Shown here one piece after another: positions 8,251 to 16,859 of a stretch of 64,000 bases of DNA (the first letter of the stretch is position 1; the number at the start of each line of letters is the position of its first letter). The DNA is from Chryseobacterium rhizosphaerae (GTDB taxonomy: Bacteria; Bacteroidota; Bacteroidia; Flavobacteriales; Weeksellaceae). The notes beneath the pieces are model-generated. The model searched no databases and was not told the DNA's origin. It worked only from the letters and a program-made list of their open reading frames with translations. A program made the translations under genes and the position numbers. The stretch spans positions 25,852-89,851 of the forward strand of contig NZ_QNUF01000022.1 of assembly GCF_003385455.1 (NCBI RefSeq). The letters are read 5' to 3'.

Positions 8251-9654
8251 TTACCAGTTTTTATCAATCATGAAAATAAGTTGAGTCATAGCAACAGCTC
8301 CCAGAAGAAGCTCTCTTTTATTTACTTTGTCGAAAGTATCTTCTACAGAATGATGGTAATCAAAATAGCGCTGTGTGTCCACTACCAGCTCTGCCAGAGG
8401 AATATCCAGTTTTTTTAAAGGGGCAATATCCTGTATTGCATACGTTTGATCAAAATCATAAATTCCGTAGGGAAGGAAATAATTTTTCCATTCAAAGATC
8501 TGTCTTCTTCTTTGGGGAGGCATATCTAATGAGAATCCTCTTGGAGAATAGCCTCCGGAATCTGTTCCTAAAGCGAAAATATGTTTCTCATCTTTCTTTT
8601 TTACATACGAAGCATACATATCCCGACCCTGGCCGCCGTTTTCACTATTGGCGTACAAGACGACTCTTATCGTATGATTATTGGTGAAACCAAGCGCTTT
8701 AAGCGTTCTTAAAACCTCAATGCACTGTACAACTCCGGATCCGTCATCATGGGCTCCTTCTGCAAAGTCCCATGAATCAAGCTGCGCTCCCAAAACAATC
8801 ACTTTCCCATCTTTATTTCCAGGAATTTCACCAATGATATTTTGGTTAACAGCTTCTCCTTTTGTTTCGGCAGATAGGTTCAGCTTGGCGGTTACTTTTT
8901 GCTTTTTTAGTAATTTTTCAAGTTCATCAGCTGATTTTACACCAATGGTTATTGCAGGGATTCTCACCCTGTCGTCCGGTTCATAATAAATCATTTTAGC
9001 ATGAGGTGTATCATCTGAAGCTGTAGTGAGTGAGCGTATAATTAAACCTTTAGCCCCTCTTTTGCCAATAACAGAGGCTGAGAGCAATTTAGATTTGGCA
9101 GTGATAAGATAAGCGTCAACGGTATTAACTACTTTCTGGTCTAAAGGAGAATTGACAAAAATGATCTTATCTTTTAATTGAGCAGAAGTTAAAGCGTTCA
9201 GTTCTGTCATGTCATTCACCAGTAAAAGTTCTGCTGTAAGATCTTTTCCCCCTGTTCCTTCAGAATTTCCAAAGGAGAGCATTCTGATATTTTTCCATTC
9301 TCCGTTTCCTGATTTTATTTGCAGAGACTCTTTACCTCTGATCCAGACAGGAACTTTTACATCCTGTTTCCATATATTTTGTATACCGGCGTCTTTCAGC
9401 TTTTTTTCAGCCCATTCGGATGCTTTTGCATATCCCGGAGTGGCACTGAAGCGCGGTCCGATGCCTTTTGTAAGCTCTCCAAGATTAGAATAAGCTTCAC
9501 CGTTGGTTAAGATTTCGTCTGATATCTTTTTAAATTCATCATGATAATTGAATTTGGCTACTGTGCCTTTTTTTGCCGGATGTTTTTGCGGCTTTTTCTG
9601 AGAAAATAAAAATCCACTCAAAAAGAGTGGAAGTATGATGAATATTTTTTTCAT
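8251..9654 (-). CDS. M28-like secreted protein with substituted active-site residues, copy 3
   Basis: 467-aa third paralogue, first in the transcript. It has a signal peptide (MKKIFIILPLFLSGFLFSQ) and a Lys-rich insertion after it. The M28 fold is kept ('AEGAHDDGSG', 'DYHHSVEDTF') but two key positions differ from copies 1 and 2. The first zinc ligand His is Gln (GAQLDSWD, Q291). The catalytic Glu is Ser (NSENG, S337), while the adjacent ligand Glu remains. I checked these codons on the minus strand (cag, agt). By M28 mechanism the protein should have little or no peptidase activity; it may bind peptides or have another role. The frame is intact and the C-terminus (FMIDKNW) matches the others. 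Confidence 0.88.
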   Translation of the reverse strand: MKKIFIILPLFLSGFLFSQKKPQKHPAKKGTVAKFNYHDEFKKISDEILTNGEAYSNLGELTKGIGPRFSATPGYAKASEWAEKKLKDAGIQNIWKQDVKVPVWIRGKESLQIKSGNGEWKNIRMLSFGNSEGTGGKDLTAELLLVNDMTELNALTSAQLKDKIIFVNSPLDQKVVNTVDAYLITAKSKLLSASVIGKRGAKGLIIRSLTTASDDTPHAKMIYYEPDDRVRIPAITIGVKSADELEKLLKKQKVTAKLNLSAETKGEAVNQNIIGEIPGNKDGKVIVLGAQLDSWDFAEGAHDDGSGVVQCIEVLRTLKALGFTNNHTIRVVLYANSENGGQGRDMYASYVKKKDEKHIFALGTDSGGYSPRGFSLDMPPQRRRQIFEWKNYFLPYGIYDFDQTYAIQDIAPLKKLDIPLAELVVDTQRYFDYHHSVEDTFDKVNKRELLLGAVAMTQLIFMIDKNW

Positions 9655-9708
9655 TTTTTATTTACCTTTCTTTTCCGATGTTAAAAGTAGGGAAAAAATA
9701 GGAATTTA

Positions 9709-10953
9709 TTAAGGTTTCATGTCGTACATTAATAAAGCTGTAACCAATTTGGGTTCAATGAATGTACATTTCGGAGGCATACTTAATTTTAAGTCTGAAA
9801 TTTTAATCATATCATTAAAACTTACAGGATAAATTCCGAAGCCTACTATGCCCTCACCACTGTCCACCTTTTCTTTTAGGATGTTGATTCCGTTCAGATT
9901 AGAAGTTCCTTTTACATAAGATATTTTATCTGAGCTATCAGGATCTTCAATTTTCAGGATATCTTTGAAAATATACTTATCCAAAAGATGGTGATCAAGG
10001 TTGTCCAGAGACATTTCTTTGGAACGCAGATCGTGTTTTACATGAAGTGAATAAAATTTCCCACCCAGATACATTGAAATATGGAATTTCTGAGAAGGGA
10101 AATAAGATGCTTCTCCTTTTTCATGAATAAGGAAATAAGTCTCAAGTTCCTTTAAAAACTGTTCATTGGAAAGACCGTTCATATCATGTAAAATCCTGTT
10201 GTAATCATGAATTTTAATAGATTGATTTGAAACGATGAAGCTGTATACAAAATTGTAAAGCTCGGTTCCGTTGTGTCTTTTATTTTTCTCTTTGTGACGT
10301 TTTGCATTGATGGCTGTAGAACCAATTCTATGGTGTCCGTCGGCAATATAAAATGAATCAATCTGATCGATTACTTCTTTGAACTGCTGAAGTTTCAAAC
10401 GGTTATCTATTCTCCAGATTTTATGTCTTATCCCCAGGTTATCTGTATGATTAAAAATAGGAACATTTTTTTCCTCATGATTCATCAACAGCTCAATTTT
10501 AGAGTTGGCAGGGTAGGTAAGCAGGACAGGCTCGGCCTGCAGGCTTACTTTCTCAAGATAGTGTGCCAGTTTTTCTTTTTTCTGAGGAATGGTACTTTCA
10601 TGTCTTTTGATTTTTCCATTCCAGAAATCTTCAATGCTGGCCAGTCCCAAAAGTCCTCTGAAAACCTGTTTATTGGGGTAGATTTGCTCATAAAGATAGT
10701 AGGCTGAACTGTCCTGGACCAATTTTTTTTCGTCCAGAAGTTCTTCAAATGTAGAACGGATCTTCCTTAGATTCCGGTCAATATCTTTGGATTTACTTAC
10801 AACATAGGGTTTAATCATATTAATGTAAGTATTTTCAACTTGAGCCTTCTCTGCTATCTCTTCCTGGGTGAAATTATCCAGTGGGTGTGTAGGGAAAGTA
10901 CTCTCCAAGTCTTTATGAGGTCTTATTCCACGGAAAGGTTTAAAAACAGGCAT
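9709..10953 (-). CDS. DUF1015 family protein
   Basis: 414-aa cytoplasmic protein of the DUF1015 family. The N-terminus 'PFRGIRPHKDL' and the central motif 'IADGHHRIGSTAI' are diagnostic. The biochemical role is unknown to me. It starts 2 bases after serA and is in the same direction as serA and serC, a linkage often seen in Bacteroidota, which suggests a link to serine or phosphorylated intermediates; that is inference. No membrane or signal segments. Confidence 0.85.
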   Translation of the reverse strand: MPVFKPFRGIRPHKDLESTFPTHPLDNFTQEEIAEKAQVENTYINMIKPYVVSKSKDIDRNLRKIRSTFEELLDEKKLVQDSSAYYLYEQIYPNKQVFRGLLGLASIEDFWNGKIKRHESTIPQKKEKLAHYLEKVSLQAEPVLLTYPANSKIELLMNHEEKNVPIFNHTDNLGIRHKIWRIDNRLKLQQFKEVIDQIDSFYIADGHHRIGSTAINAKRHKEKNKRHNGTELYNFVYSFIVSNQSIKIHDYNRILHDMNGLSNEQFLKELETYFLIHEKGEASYFPSQKFHISMYLGGKFYSLHVKHDLRSKEMSLDNLDHHLLDKYIFKDILKIEDPDSSDKISYVKGTSNLNGINILKEKVDSGEGIVGFGIYPVSFNDMIKISDLKLSMPPKCTFIEPKLVTALLMYDMKP

Positions 10954-10955
10954 AT

Positions 10956-11921
10956 TTATCTTATAGTTTCTTTTTGTAACTTAATAATTTGTTCCGCAAG
11001 TTCGACTCCGATTTTCTCTTGCGCATCCACTGTATTACCTCCTACATGAGGAGACAGGGATAATGAAGGGTTCATTAATAAAGGCAGTTCCGGGCTAGGC
11101 TCATTTTCAAAAACATCCAGTGCCGCTCCTGCTACTTTGCCTGACTCAATGAAGTCTATTAATGTCACTTCATTGATAACTCCGCCTCTTGCTGTATTTA
11201 CAATATAAACACCGTCTTTCATTTTTTCAAACTGAGGGGTATCTATAATATACTCATTTGTTTTTGGAGTATTGATACTGATAAAGTCTGCATCTTTAAG
11301 AAATGCATCCATATCATTGGTAGAAGTGATTTCAAAATGAACAGCCTGGCCATCAAAAAAATTCAGGGTAAGAACTTCCGTTCTCGGACTTTTTGTAAGA
11401 ACCCGAACCTTCATGCCTAAGGCAATTCCTATTTTTACCACTTCCTGGCCAATACTTCCAAAGCCAATCACTCCTAATGTCTTTCCTGAAAGTTCATAAG
11501 CATTACTGAATGACTTTTTCATGGCATTAAAGTGAGTATCTCCTTCTAAAGGCATCAGCCTGTTTGATTCATGAAGAAATCTTGCCAATGAAAAAAAGTG
11601 TCCGAAAACCAGTTCCGCTACAGACTTTGAAGATGCTGTAGGCGTATTGATAATCTTAATTCCTTTGCTTTTAGCATAGTCCACATCAATATTATCCATC
11701 CCAATCCCACCTCTTCCTATAATCTGAAGACCGGGGCATGCATCAATCAGTTCTTGTTTTACTTTTGTTGCACTTCTTACCAAAAGAACATCTACATTAT
11801 TATCATTGATAAATTTAATAACGTGATCTTGGGCGACTCTATTGTCCAGAATCTCAATTCCGGCTTCTTTTAAAGCCTGTTCTCCTGATTTTGAAATTCC
11901 ATCGTTTGCTAAAACTTTCAT
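10956..11921 (-). CDS. serA: D-3-phosphoglycerate dehydrogenase (short form)
   Basis: 321-aa D-isomer-specific 2-hydroxyacid dehydrogenase, probably the NAD-dependent first enzyme of serine synthesis from 3-phosphoglycerate. The nucleotide-binding motif is 'GVIGFGSIGQEVVKIG'. The catalytic triad sits in 'NTARGGVINE' (Arg), 'DVFENEPSPELP' (Glu) and 'LSPHVGGNT' (His). It lacks the C-terminal ACT regulatory domain of longer SerA proteins, so feedback by serine through ACT is not expected. serC lies upstream and DUF1015 directly downstream. Assignment to phosphoglycerate rather than another hydroxyacid rests mainly on the serC linkage. Confidence 0.85.
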   Translation of the reverse strand: MKVLANDGISKSGEQALKEAGIEILDNRVAQDHVIKFINDNNVDVLLVRSATKVKQELIDACPGLQIIGRGGIGMDNIDVDYAKSKGIKIINTPTASSKSVAELVFGHFFSLARFLHESNRLMPLEGDTHFNAMKKSFSNAYELSGKTLGVIGFGSIGQEVVKIGIALGMKVRVLTKSPRTEVLTLNFFDGQAVHFEITSTNDMDAFLKDADFISINTPKTNEYIIDTPQFEKMKDGVYIVNTARGGVINEVTLIDFIESGKVAGAALDVFENEPSPELPLLMNPSLSLSPHVGGNTVDAQEKIGVELAEQIIKLQKETIR

Positions 11922-12044
11922 GTGTTATTTGATTTAAAGATTGAAAAATTTAAATATTTCAAAATTTTAAAACTGAGGTGCAAATTAATAAATTTAAATT
12001 AACTGCTTCTCAATCTTTCAATCTTTGAATTTTTAAGGTTTAAA

Positions 12045-13109
12045 TTATTTGATAGATTTCATGACGTCCACTAAAACCTGTACGCTTTCAATAGTCAAAG
12101 CATTGTACAAGCTTGCTCTGTATCCGCCTAAGCTTCTGTGTCCGTTAAGTCCACTGATACCGGCAGCTTTCCATGCGTTATCAAATTCTTCTTTTTTGCT
12201 TTCATCCGTAATGTTGAAAGAAACATTCATTAATGAACGGTCTTCTTCTACACAGAATGTTTTAAACAAAGGATTGCTATCAATTTCATCGTATAAAAGT
12301 TTTGCTTTTGCTTCATTTCTTTGTTCTGCAGCAGCAATTCCCCCGTTATTTTCAAGATGTTGAAGAGTCAGTAAAGATGCATAGATAGGGAATACAGGTG
12401 GAGTATTGTACATAGATTCTTTGCTGATATGCTGAGAATAATCCAGCATAGACAACATATTCTCTCTTCCTGTTTTACCTAGAATTTCTTTTTTTATAAC
12501 TACTAAAGTAACTCCTGCAGGTCCCATATTTTTCTGAGCTCCGGCATAGATTAAGTCAAATTTTGAGAAATCAAGCTGTCTTGAGAAAATATCAGAACTC
12601 ATATCACAAACCATCAGCGTATCTACCTCAGGGAAAGATTTCATTTGAGTTCCATAGATTGTATTGTTGGAGGTACAGTGAAAATAATCATAATCTGAAC
12701 CTACCGTATAATTTTTAGGAATGAAAGAATAATTTTCCTCTTTTGAAGAACCTACAACATCTACAGTTCCTAATTTTTTTGCTTCTTTGATCGCTCCTGC
12801 AGCCCACGTACCTGTATCCAGATAAGCTGCTTTGCCACCTACTTTCATAAGGTTATAAGGAACCATTGCAAACTGCATGCTGGCACCACTACCCAAATAA
12901 AGTACTTCATAGTCATCACCAAGATTCATCAACCTTTTTACAATAGCACGTGCTTCGTCCATTACGGCTACGAAATCCTTGCTTCTGTGTGATATTTCAA
13001 GAAGTGATAATCCAATACCATTAAAATCTAAAATAGCCTGGGCTGATTTTTCAAATACTTCCTGAGGTAAAATGCATGGTCCTGCGCTGAAGTTGTGCTT
13101 TTTGTTCAT
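12045..13109 (-). CDS. serC: Phosphoserine aminotransferase
   Basis: 354-aa PLP enzyme converting 3-phosphohydroxypyruvate and glutamate to phosphoserine; the same enzyme type also serves pyridoxine synthesis in some bacteria. Class V hallmarks: 'HNFSAGPCILPQEV' at the start, 'SGASMQFAMVPYNL', 'CDMSSDIFSR', the PLP lysine in 'YAGAQKNMGPAG', and 'SLGGYRASLYNAL' near the end. Length fits SerC. It is followed by serA after 123 bases of AT-rich sequence with repeated AATCTTTC motifs; no phosphoserine phosphatase is in the window. Confidence 0.95.
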   Translation of the reverse strand: MNKKHNFSAGPCILPQEVFEKSAQAILDFNGIGLSLLEISHRSKDFVAVMDEARAIVKRLMNLGDDYEVLYLGSGASMQFAMVPYNLMKVGGKAAYLDTGTWAAGAIKEAKKLGTVDVVGSSKEENYSFIPKNYTVGSDYDYFHCTSNNTIYGTQMKSFPEVDTLMVCDMSSDIFSRQLDFSKFDLIYAGAQKNMGPAGVTLVVIKKEILGKTGRENMLSMLDYSQHISKESMYNTPPVFPIYASLLTLQHLENNGGIAAAEQRNEAKAKLLYDEIDSNPLFKTFCVEEDRSLMNVSFNITDESKKEEFDNAWKAAGISGLNGHRSLGGYRASLYNALTIESVQVLVDVMKSIK

Positions 13110-13194
13110 ATTTTTTTACTTTTTGGTTGTAACAGGGAGCTGGCTTCCCTGCGATTTATTTTTTTCTTTTTTACTAGATTTTGAATTTATCGTT

Positions 13195-13232
13195 AAAAAA
13201 ACCGCCTCACAGATGATGAGACGGAATTTTTT
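13195..13232 (-). terminator. Terminator after the ferredoxin gene
   Basis: A-rich stem ending CCGCCTCA, loop CAGATGA, TGAGACGG and a T run; the arms include G-U pairs. It starts right at the stop codon of the ferredoxin gene, separating it from serC. Confidence 0.7.
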
Positions 13233-13581
13233 ATTCGCCGTGTAAAAATGCTTTTTTATTAAGAAGTGCTTCCTCAGATTCTACATGATCCTCATCAGGA
13301 ACACAACAGTCTACCGGGCATACAGCCGCACACTGTGGTTCTTCATGGAAGCCTTTACACTCCGTACATTTATCTGTTACAATGAAATATACATCATCAC
13401 TTACAGGTTCCTGTGCCGCGTCAGCATCTACAGTAAGTCCTGATGGCAATGTAATTGTCCCATTCAGGGCAGTACCATCAGAAGCTTTCCAGTCTACAGC
13501 TCCTTCATATATTGCATTGTTCGGGCATTCAGGTTCACAAGCCCCACAGTTAATGCATTCATCAGTTATTTTAATAGCCAT
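13231..13581 (-). CDS. 2[4Fe-4S] ferredoxin, Alvin-like type
   Basis: 116-aa electron carrier. Cluster one: CINCGACEPECP. Cluster two: Cys-x2-Cys-x8-Cys-x3-Cys-Pro in 'CTECKGFHEEPQCAAVCP', the long-loop form seen in Allochromatium-type ferredoxins. About 45 residues separate the two motifs, an insertion of Thr/Ala/Asp-rich sequence. The tail is acidic (DEDHVESEEALL). The redox partner is unknown. It is divergent from the acyl-CoA reductase gene with about 60 bases between, where promoter boxes of both strands lie almost back to back. Confidence 0.92.
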   Translation of the reverse strand: MAIKITDECINCGACEPECPNNAIYEGAVDWKASDGTALNGTITLPSGLTVDADAAQEPVSDDVYFIVTDKCTECKGFHEEPQCAAVCPVDCCVPDEDHVESEEALLNKKAFLHGE

Positions 13582-13594
13582 CGCTAATTTTTTT

Positions 13595-13612
13595 TAAATT
13601 TGCACAAAATTA
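13595..13612. promoter_or_regulatory. Back-to-back promoter boxes, ferredoxin / acyl-CoA reductase
   Basis: TAAATTTG on the plus strand (13595-13602) and TAATTTTG on the minus strand (13605-13612) both fit the Bacteroidota -7 element TAnnTTTG. Only two bases separate them, so polymerase can probably use one at a time. Confidence 0.5.
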
Positions 13613-13640
13613 CAAAATATTCCCCAATTTTACAGTAATT

Positions 13641-14675
13641 ATGAATACCGAAAATCAAGTTTTAGGACTTATTGAATTAAGTGATTATATAAAGGCGTTT
13701 TTATCGAAAAAAACGGAAGACTACAATCAGGATGATGTAGATATTGAATTATTATTACAAAAAACAAAAATAGAGAATCAATGGTTTACCCTTGAGAATC
13801 AGAAATTTGCTTTACAACAGTGGGCAGATTTACTGACAGCAGAAAGTATTAACGGTTGGCTGAAAAACTATTCTATCTCGAAAATTTCAAAGAGAGTAGG
13901 GTTAATTTTAGCCGGAAATATTCCTTTAGTAGGATTTCATGATGTGGTTTCTGTGGTTTTGAGCAATCATATTCCGGTCATTAAGCTGTCTTCAAAAGAT
14001 AAATATATGATTCCGTTCCTGCTCAAAAAATGGAAAGAGTTTTCCGGAGATCAGGTTCAGTTTGAATTCGTAGAAAGATTAGAGAATTTTGATGCGGTAA
14101 TTGCTACCGGAAGTAATAATACTGCGAGATATCTGGAATATTATTTTAAAAATCATTTAAGTATTATCCGTAAAAACAGAACATCAGTTGCTGTTTTGAA
14201 AGGTGATGAAACAGAAGAAGAATTACAGCTTTTAGCCAACGATATTTTTCAGTATTTTGGCCTGGGATGCAGGAATGTAACCCGAATTTTTATTCCACAG
14301 GACTATGTAATCGACAGATTATTTGAAAGTTTCATAGGCTTCCAGGATATTATCAATCATCATAAATACGCCAACAATTATGATTATAACAGAGCAGTAT
14401 ACCTGCTTAATCAGGATAAATTCTGGGACAATAATTTTGTCATGTTGAAAGAGGATGATAAACTGTTTAGCCCGCTTTCCGTGATCAATTTCAGCAGATA
14501 TACTTCACTGGATGATGTCAAGGATTTTATAGCTGAAAATGAAGAAAATATTCAGTGTATAGTCGCTAAAGACGAATTGGGATTAGACTCTATTCACTTC
14601 GGAGATGCTCAGAATCCTGGTCTTGATACCTATGCCGATAACGTAGATACGATGAAATTTTTGGAAATGGTCTGA
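13641..14675 (+). CDS. Acyl-CoA reductase (LuxC family)
   Basis: 344-aa protein of the LuxC acyl-CoA reductase family, which reduces acyl-CoA to aldehyde with NADPH through an acyl-Cys intermediate. Visible hallmarks: 'RVGLILAGNIPLVGFHDVVSVV' in two blocks, 'IPVIKLSSKDKYMIPFL', 'VIATGSNNTARYLEYYF' and the probable catalytic Cys in 'YFGLGCRNVTRIF'. It belongs to the ALDH fold. No lux genes are present; in flavobacteria this gene is usually a lone housekeeping gene beside the ferredoxin. The substrate is not known. Confidence 0.85.
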   Translation: MNTENQVLGLIELSDYIKAFLSKKTEDYNQDDVDIELLLQKTKIENQWFTLENQKFALQQWADLLTAESINGWLKNYSISKISKRVGLILAGNIPLVGFHDVVSVVLSNHIPVIKLSSKDKYMIPFLLKKWKEFSGDQVQFEFVERLENFDAVIATGSNNTARYLEYYFKNHLSIIRKNRTSVAVLKGDETEEELQLLANDIFQYFGLGCRNVTRIFIPQDYVIDRLFESFIGFQDIINHHKYANNYDYNRAVYLLNQDKFWDNNFVMLKEDDKLFSPLSVINFSRYTSLDDVKDFIAENEENIQCIVAKDELGLDSIHFGDAQNPGLDTYADNVDTMKFLEMV

Positions 14676-14715
14676 TTTTCGTATCTTCCATCACTTATTG
14701 CACCAAAATAATAAA

Positions 14716-15171
14716 ATGGATCATATGAAAAAATTATTTTTAGGACTTGCCATCATTGGAGGACAACTGATATTCGCCCAAAAAGTTGTAGGACTGGAGG
14801 TTGAGAACAATCAAAAGAAAGAACAGCCGGCTACTATAAGTAAGGAGAAAGTAAGTCTCTATAATGATAATTTTATGAAGTTTATGGGGGCTTTACAAGC
14901 CTCTGACCATAAGACTATTGACGGTCTGCTTTCTGATAAAGTAAAAGAAATTGTGACGGATGATATTCTTAAAAAAGTAAAAGAAGGTATAGATCCTAAC
15001 AAAAAACTTGAAGTCTCAAAAGTAGGGTATTACGTAACAATGGACGGTGCTAATCATCCTAATATTAAATACAAATATGCAGGAGATTCTTCTTCAAAAG
15101 AAGTGGTGAGTGCCGTATTTGAAGAGGATGGAAAAATTCTGGGAATTATGCCCGGAAAAAAAGATAAATAA
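14716..15171 (+). CDS. Small secreted hypothetical protein
   Basis: 151-aa exported protein of unknown function. The signal peptide is MKKLFLGLAIIGGQLIFAQ. Starts at the ATG at 14716 or 14725; a TTG at 14698 is unlikely because a TATCTTCC promoter-like box ends a few bases before it. The mature part is Lys/Asp-rich, with 'DNFMKFMGALQASDHKTIDG' and 'FEEDGKILGIMPGKKDK'. It resembles a small NTF2- or DUF4878-like fold in layout (helix, then sheet), but I cannot confirm that. It probably shares a transcript with the next gene. Confidence 0.65.
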   Translation: MDHMKKLFLGLAIIGGQLIFAQKVVGLEVENNQKKEQPATISKEKVSLYNDNFMKFMGALQASDHKTIDGLLSDKVKEIVTDDILKKVKEGIDPNKKLEVSKVGYYVTMDGANHPNIKYKYAGDSSSKEVVSAVFEEDGKILGIMPGKKDK

Positions 15172-15194
15172 ATTTATTTTCGATTAATTAAAAA

Positions 15195-15893
15195 ATGTTA
15201 ACTATGAAGACAAATGTTTTAGTCGCTCATTCTTCGGAAGTGGATAGAGCTGATTTTTACAAAAAAACCTATTTGCATGTTGCTTTATCAATTCTTGCAT
15301 TTATTGGAGTGGAAACCATTCTGTTGAAGACAGTACCGGTAGAAATTATTGCCATGATGTTCGGACAAAGATATACCTGGTTATTGATCATCGGTGTTTT
15401 CTGGCTGGCTTCTATTTTAGCTTCTAAATGGTCACTTTCACAAAGTAAGTCTACCCAATATCTTGGTTTAGGATTTTATGTCCTGCTGGAGGCGGTAATC
15501 TTTATGCCAATGCTTTATATTGCTACGAATATGGCAGGAGGAGCCAACGTGATCTTTCAGGCAGCTACTCTAACTATTGCTATGTTTGCCGGTATTTCTG
15601 CTGTGGCATTTACTTCTAAGAGAGATTTTTCTTTCTTAAGAAATATTATCGTTATCGGAGGATTTATTTCAATTGGATTGATTGTTGGCGGAATGTTATT
15701 CGGTTTCAACTTAGGCTTATGGTTTTCAGTGGGAATGACTATTTTGGCTTCAGCAACAATTTTATACCAAACCAGTAAATTAAAAGATTCATACGGAACC
15801 GATCAGTATGTAGGAGCTGCTTTACAGCTTTTTGCATCTATCATGCTTCTGTTTTGGTATATCTTAAGCATCTTAATGAGTAAGAGAAACTAA
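15195..15893 (+). CDS. Bax inhibitor-1/YccA family membrane protein
   Basis: 232-aa inner-membrane protein with seven hydrophobic segments, typical of the BI-1/TMBIM family, whose bacterial members include a pH-gated calcium leak channel (BsYetJ) and YccA. The C-terminal helix has the family pattern 'YVGAALQLFASIMLLFWYIL'. A second ATG 9 bases inside (MKTNVL) may be the true start. It is followed by a terminator-like hairpin and then a long gene-free region. Confidence 0.8.
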   Translation: MLTMKTNVLVAHSSEVDRADFYKKTYLHVALSILAFIGVETILLKTVPVEIIAMMFGQRYTWLLIIGVFWLASILASKWSLSQSKSTQYLGLGFYVLLEAVIFMPMLYIATNMAGGANVIFQAATLTIAMFAGISAVAFTSKRDFSFLRNIIVIGGFISIGLIVGGMLFGFNLGLWFSVGMTILASATILYQTSKLKDSYGTDQYVGAALQLFASIMLLFWYILSILMSKRN

Positions 15894-15933
15894 TTCAATA
15901 ATGATATGCCCTGTGCTTGTCGTTTATACATAT

Positions 15934-15964
15934 AATCCTGGTGATATTTTCATCTGGATTTTTT
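15934..15964 (+). terminator. Probable terminator after the BI-1-like gene
   Basis: AATCCTGGTGA / TCATCTGGATT with a short loop and T tract; two mismatches in the stem. Confidence 0.6.
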
Positions 15965-15997
15965 ATTTCTGTCAAAATTAATGGTTTCATAGATAAA

Positions 15998-16396
15998 ATT
16001 TGAAATTCAATAGGAGTGAGCTTTAGCCTGCTTGTTTTTTAGATTGTATCCATTGGCTTTAGCCTAAACTTGTTTAAAATTTTCTCTCGCAGATTGAGCT
16101 GATTTGGCAGATGTTTATGTAACCGTTTTATAATTCCTCTTGTCCTTAAATAGTAAAGTAATATTTTTTAACGCAAAGAAAAAAATTAGAAGCTTGATCA
16201 ATAAGGTTGCAAAGGATTGATTAATTGAAATTAATCTGATGAAGCTTATGTGATATAGGATAGATGTATTTAGTCATTTTTTTAACCACAAATAACACTG
16301 ATATTTTCACAGATGACACTATTAATGCAGTTTGTATTTGTGGTATTCGTGTAAAAATATTTGTGCTATTAGTGTTTACTTAAATGTAAGCAAAAG
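15998..16396. repeat. Tandem intergenic duplication, first copy
   Basis: Begins ATTTGAAATTCAATAG and ends near TTAAATGTAAG. It matches 16401-16805 at about 90 percent by eye with a few indels; the offset grows from 403 to 410 bases. In order it holds two GGCTTTAGCC units, a CTCGCAGATTG segment, AACGCAAAG, GAAGCTTGATCAATAAGG and a CACAAAT/ATTTGTG-rich stretch that could fold as a long imperfect hairpin. Confidence 0.85.
16009..16070 (+). repeat. GGCTTTAGCC paired repeat, copy C
   Basis: AATAGGAGTGAGCTTTAGCC, then CTGCTTG, then TTGGCTTTAGCCTAAAC: two similar units in the same orientation about 36 bases apart. The same two-unit layout is seen at 16412-16472 and 43701-43763. Confidence 0.6.
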
Positions 16397-16400
16397 TGAG

Positions 16401-16805
16401 ATTTGAAATTCAATAGAAGTGGGCTTTAGCCCGCTTGTTTTTTATATTATATCTATTGGCTTTAGCCTAAACTTGTTTAAAATTTTTCTCTCGCAGATTG
16501 TGCTGATTTGGCAGATGTTTATATAGCTGTTTTTACTTTTACGATTCCTCTTGTCCTTAAATAGTAAAGTAATATTTTTTTAACGCAAAGAAAAAATTAG
16601 AAGCTTGATCAATAAGGTTGCAAAGGATTGATTAATTGAAATTAATCTGATGAAGCTTATGTGATATAGGATAGATGTATTTAGTCGTTTTTTTAACCAC
16701 AAATCACACTGATATTTCACAGATGACACTATTAATGCAGTTTGTACTTGTGGTATTCGTGCAAAAATATTTGTGCTATTAGTGTTTGCTTAAATGTAAG
16801 TCAAA
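16401..16805. repeat. Tandem intergenic duplication, second copy
   Basis: Second copy of the preceding unit. Differences include GTGGGCTTTAGCCCGC instead of GTGAGCTTTAGCCTGC, and a short insertion near 16530. The second copy has the more perfect GGGCTTTAGCCC palindrome. Confidence 0.85.
16412..16472 (+). repeat. GGCTTTAGCC paired repeat, copy D
   Basis: AATAGAAGTGGGCTTTAGCC, then CGCTTG, then ATTGGCTTTAGCCTAAAC. This is part of the duplicated block. Confidence 0.6.
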
Positions 16806-16859
16806 GAAAATGGTTGGGCTACAGATGAGATATATGAATATTTAAAGCAGCGAACCCAA

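Noticed and set aside
14698..14715. TTG start for the small secreted protein
   Set aside because: It directly follows a promoter-like box and adds non-signal residues before the clear MKKLFLGL signal.
15998..16805. Insertion sequence or CRISPR-like array in the duplicated region
   Set aside because: Only two 400-bp copies, no transposase frame, no terminal inverted repeats or target duplications, and no short regularly spaced repeats.
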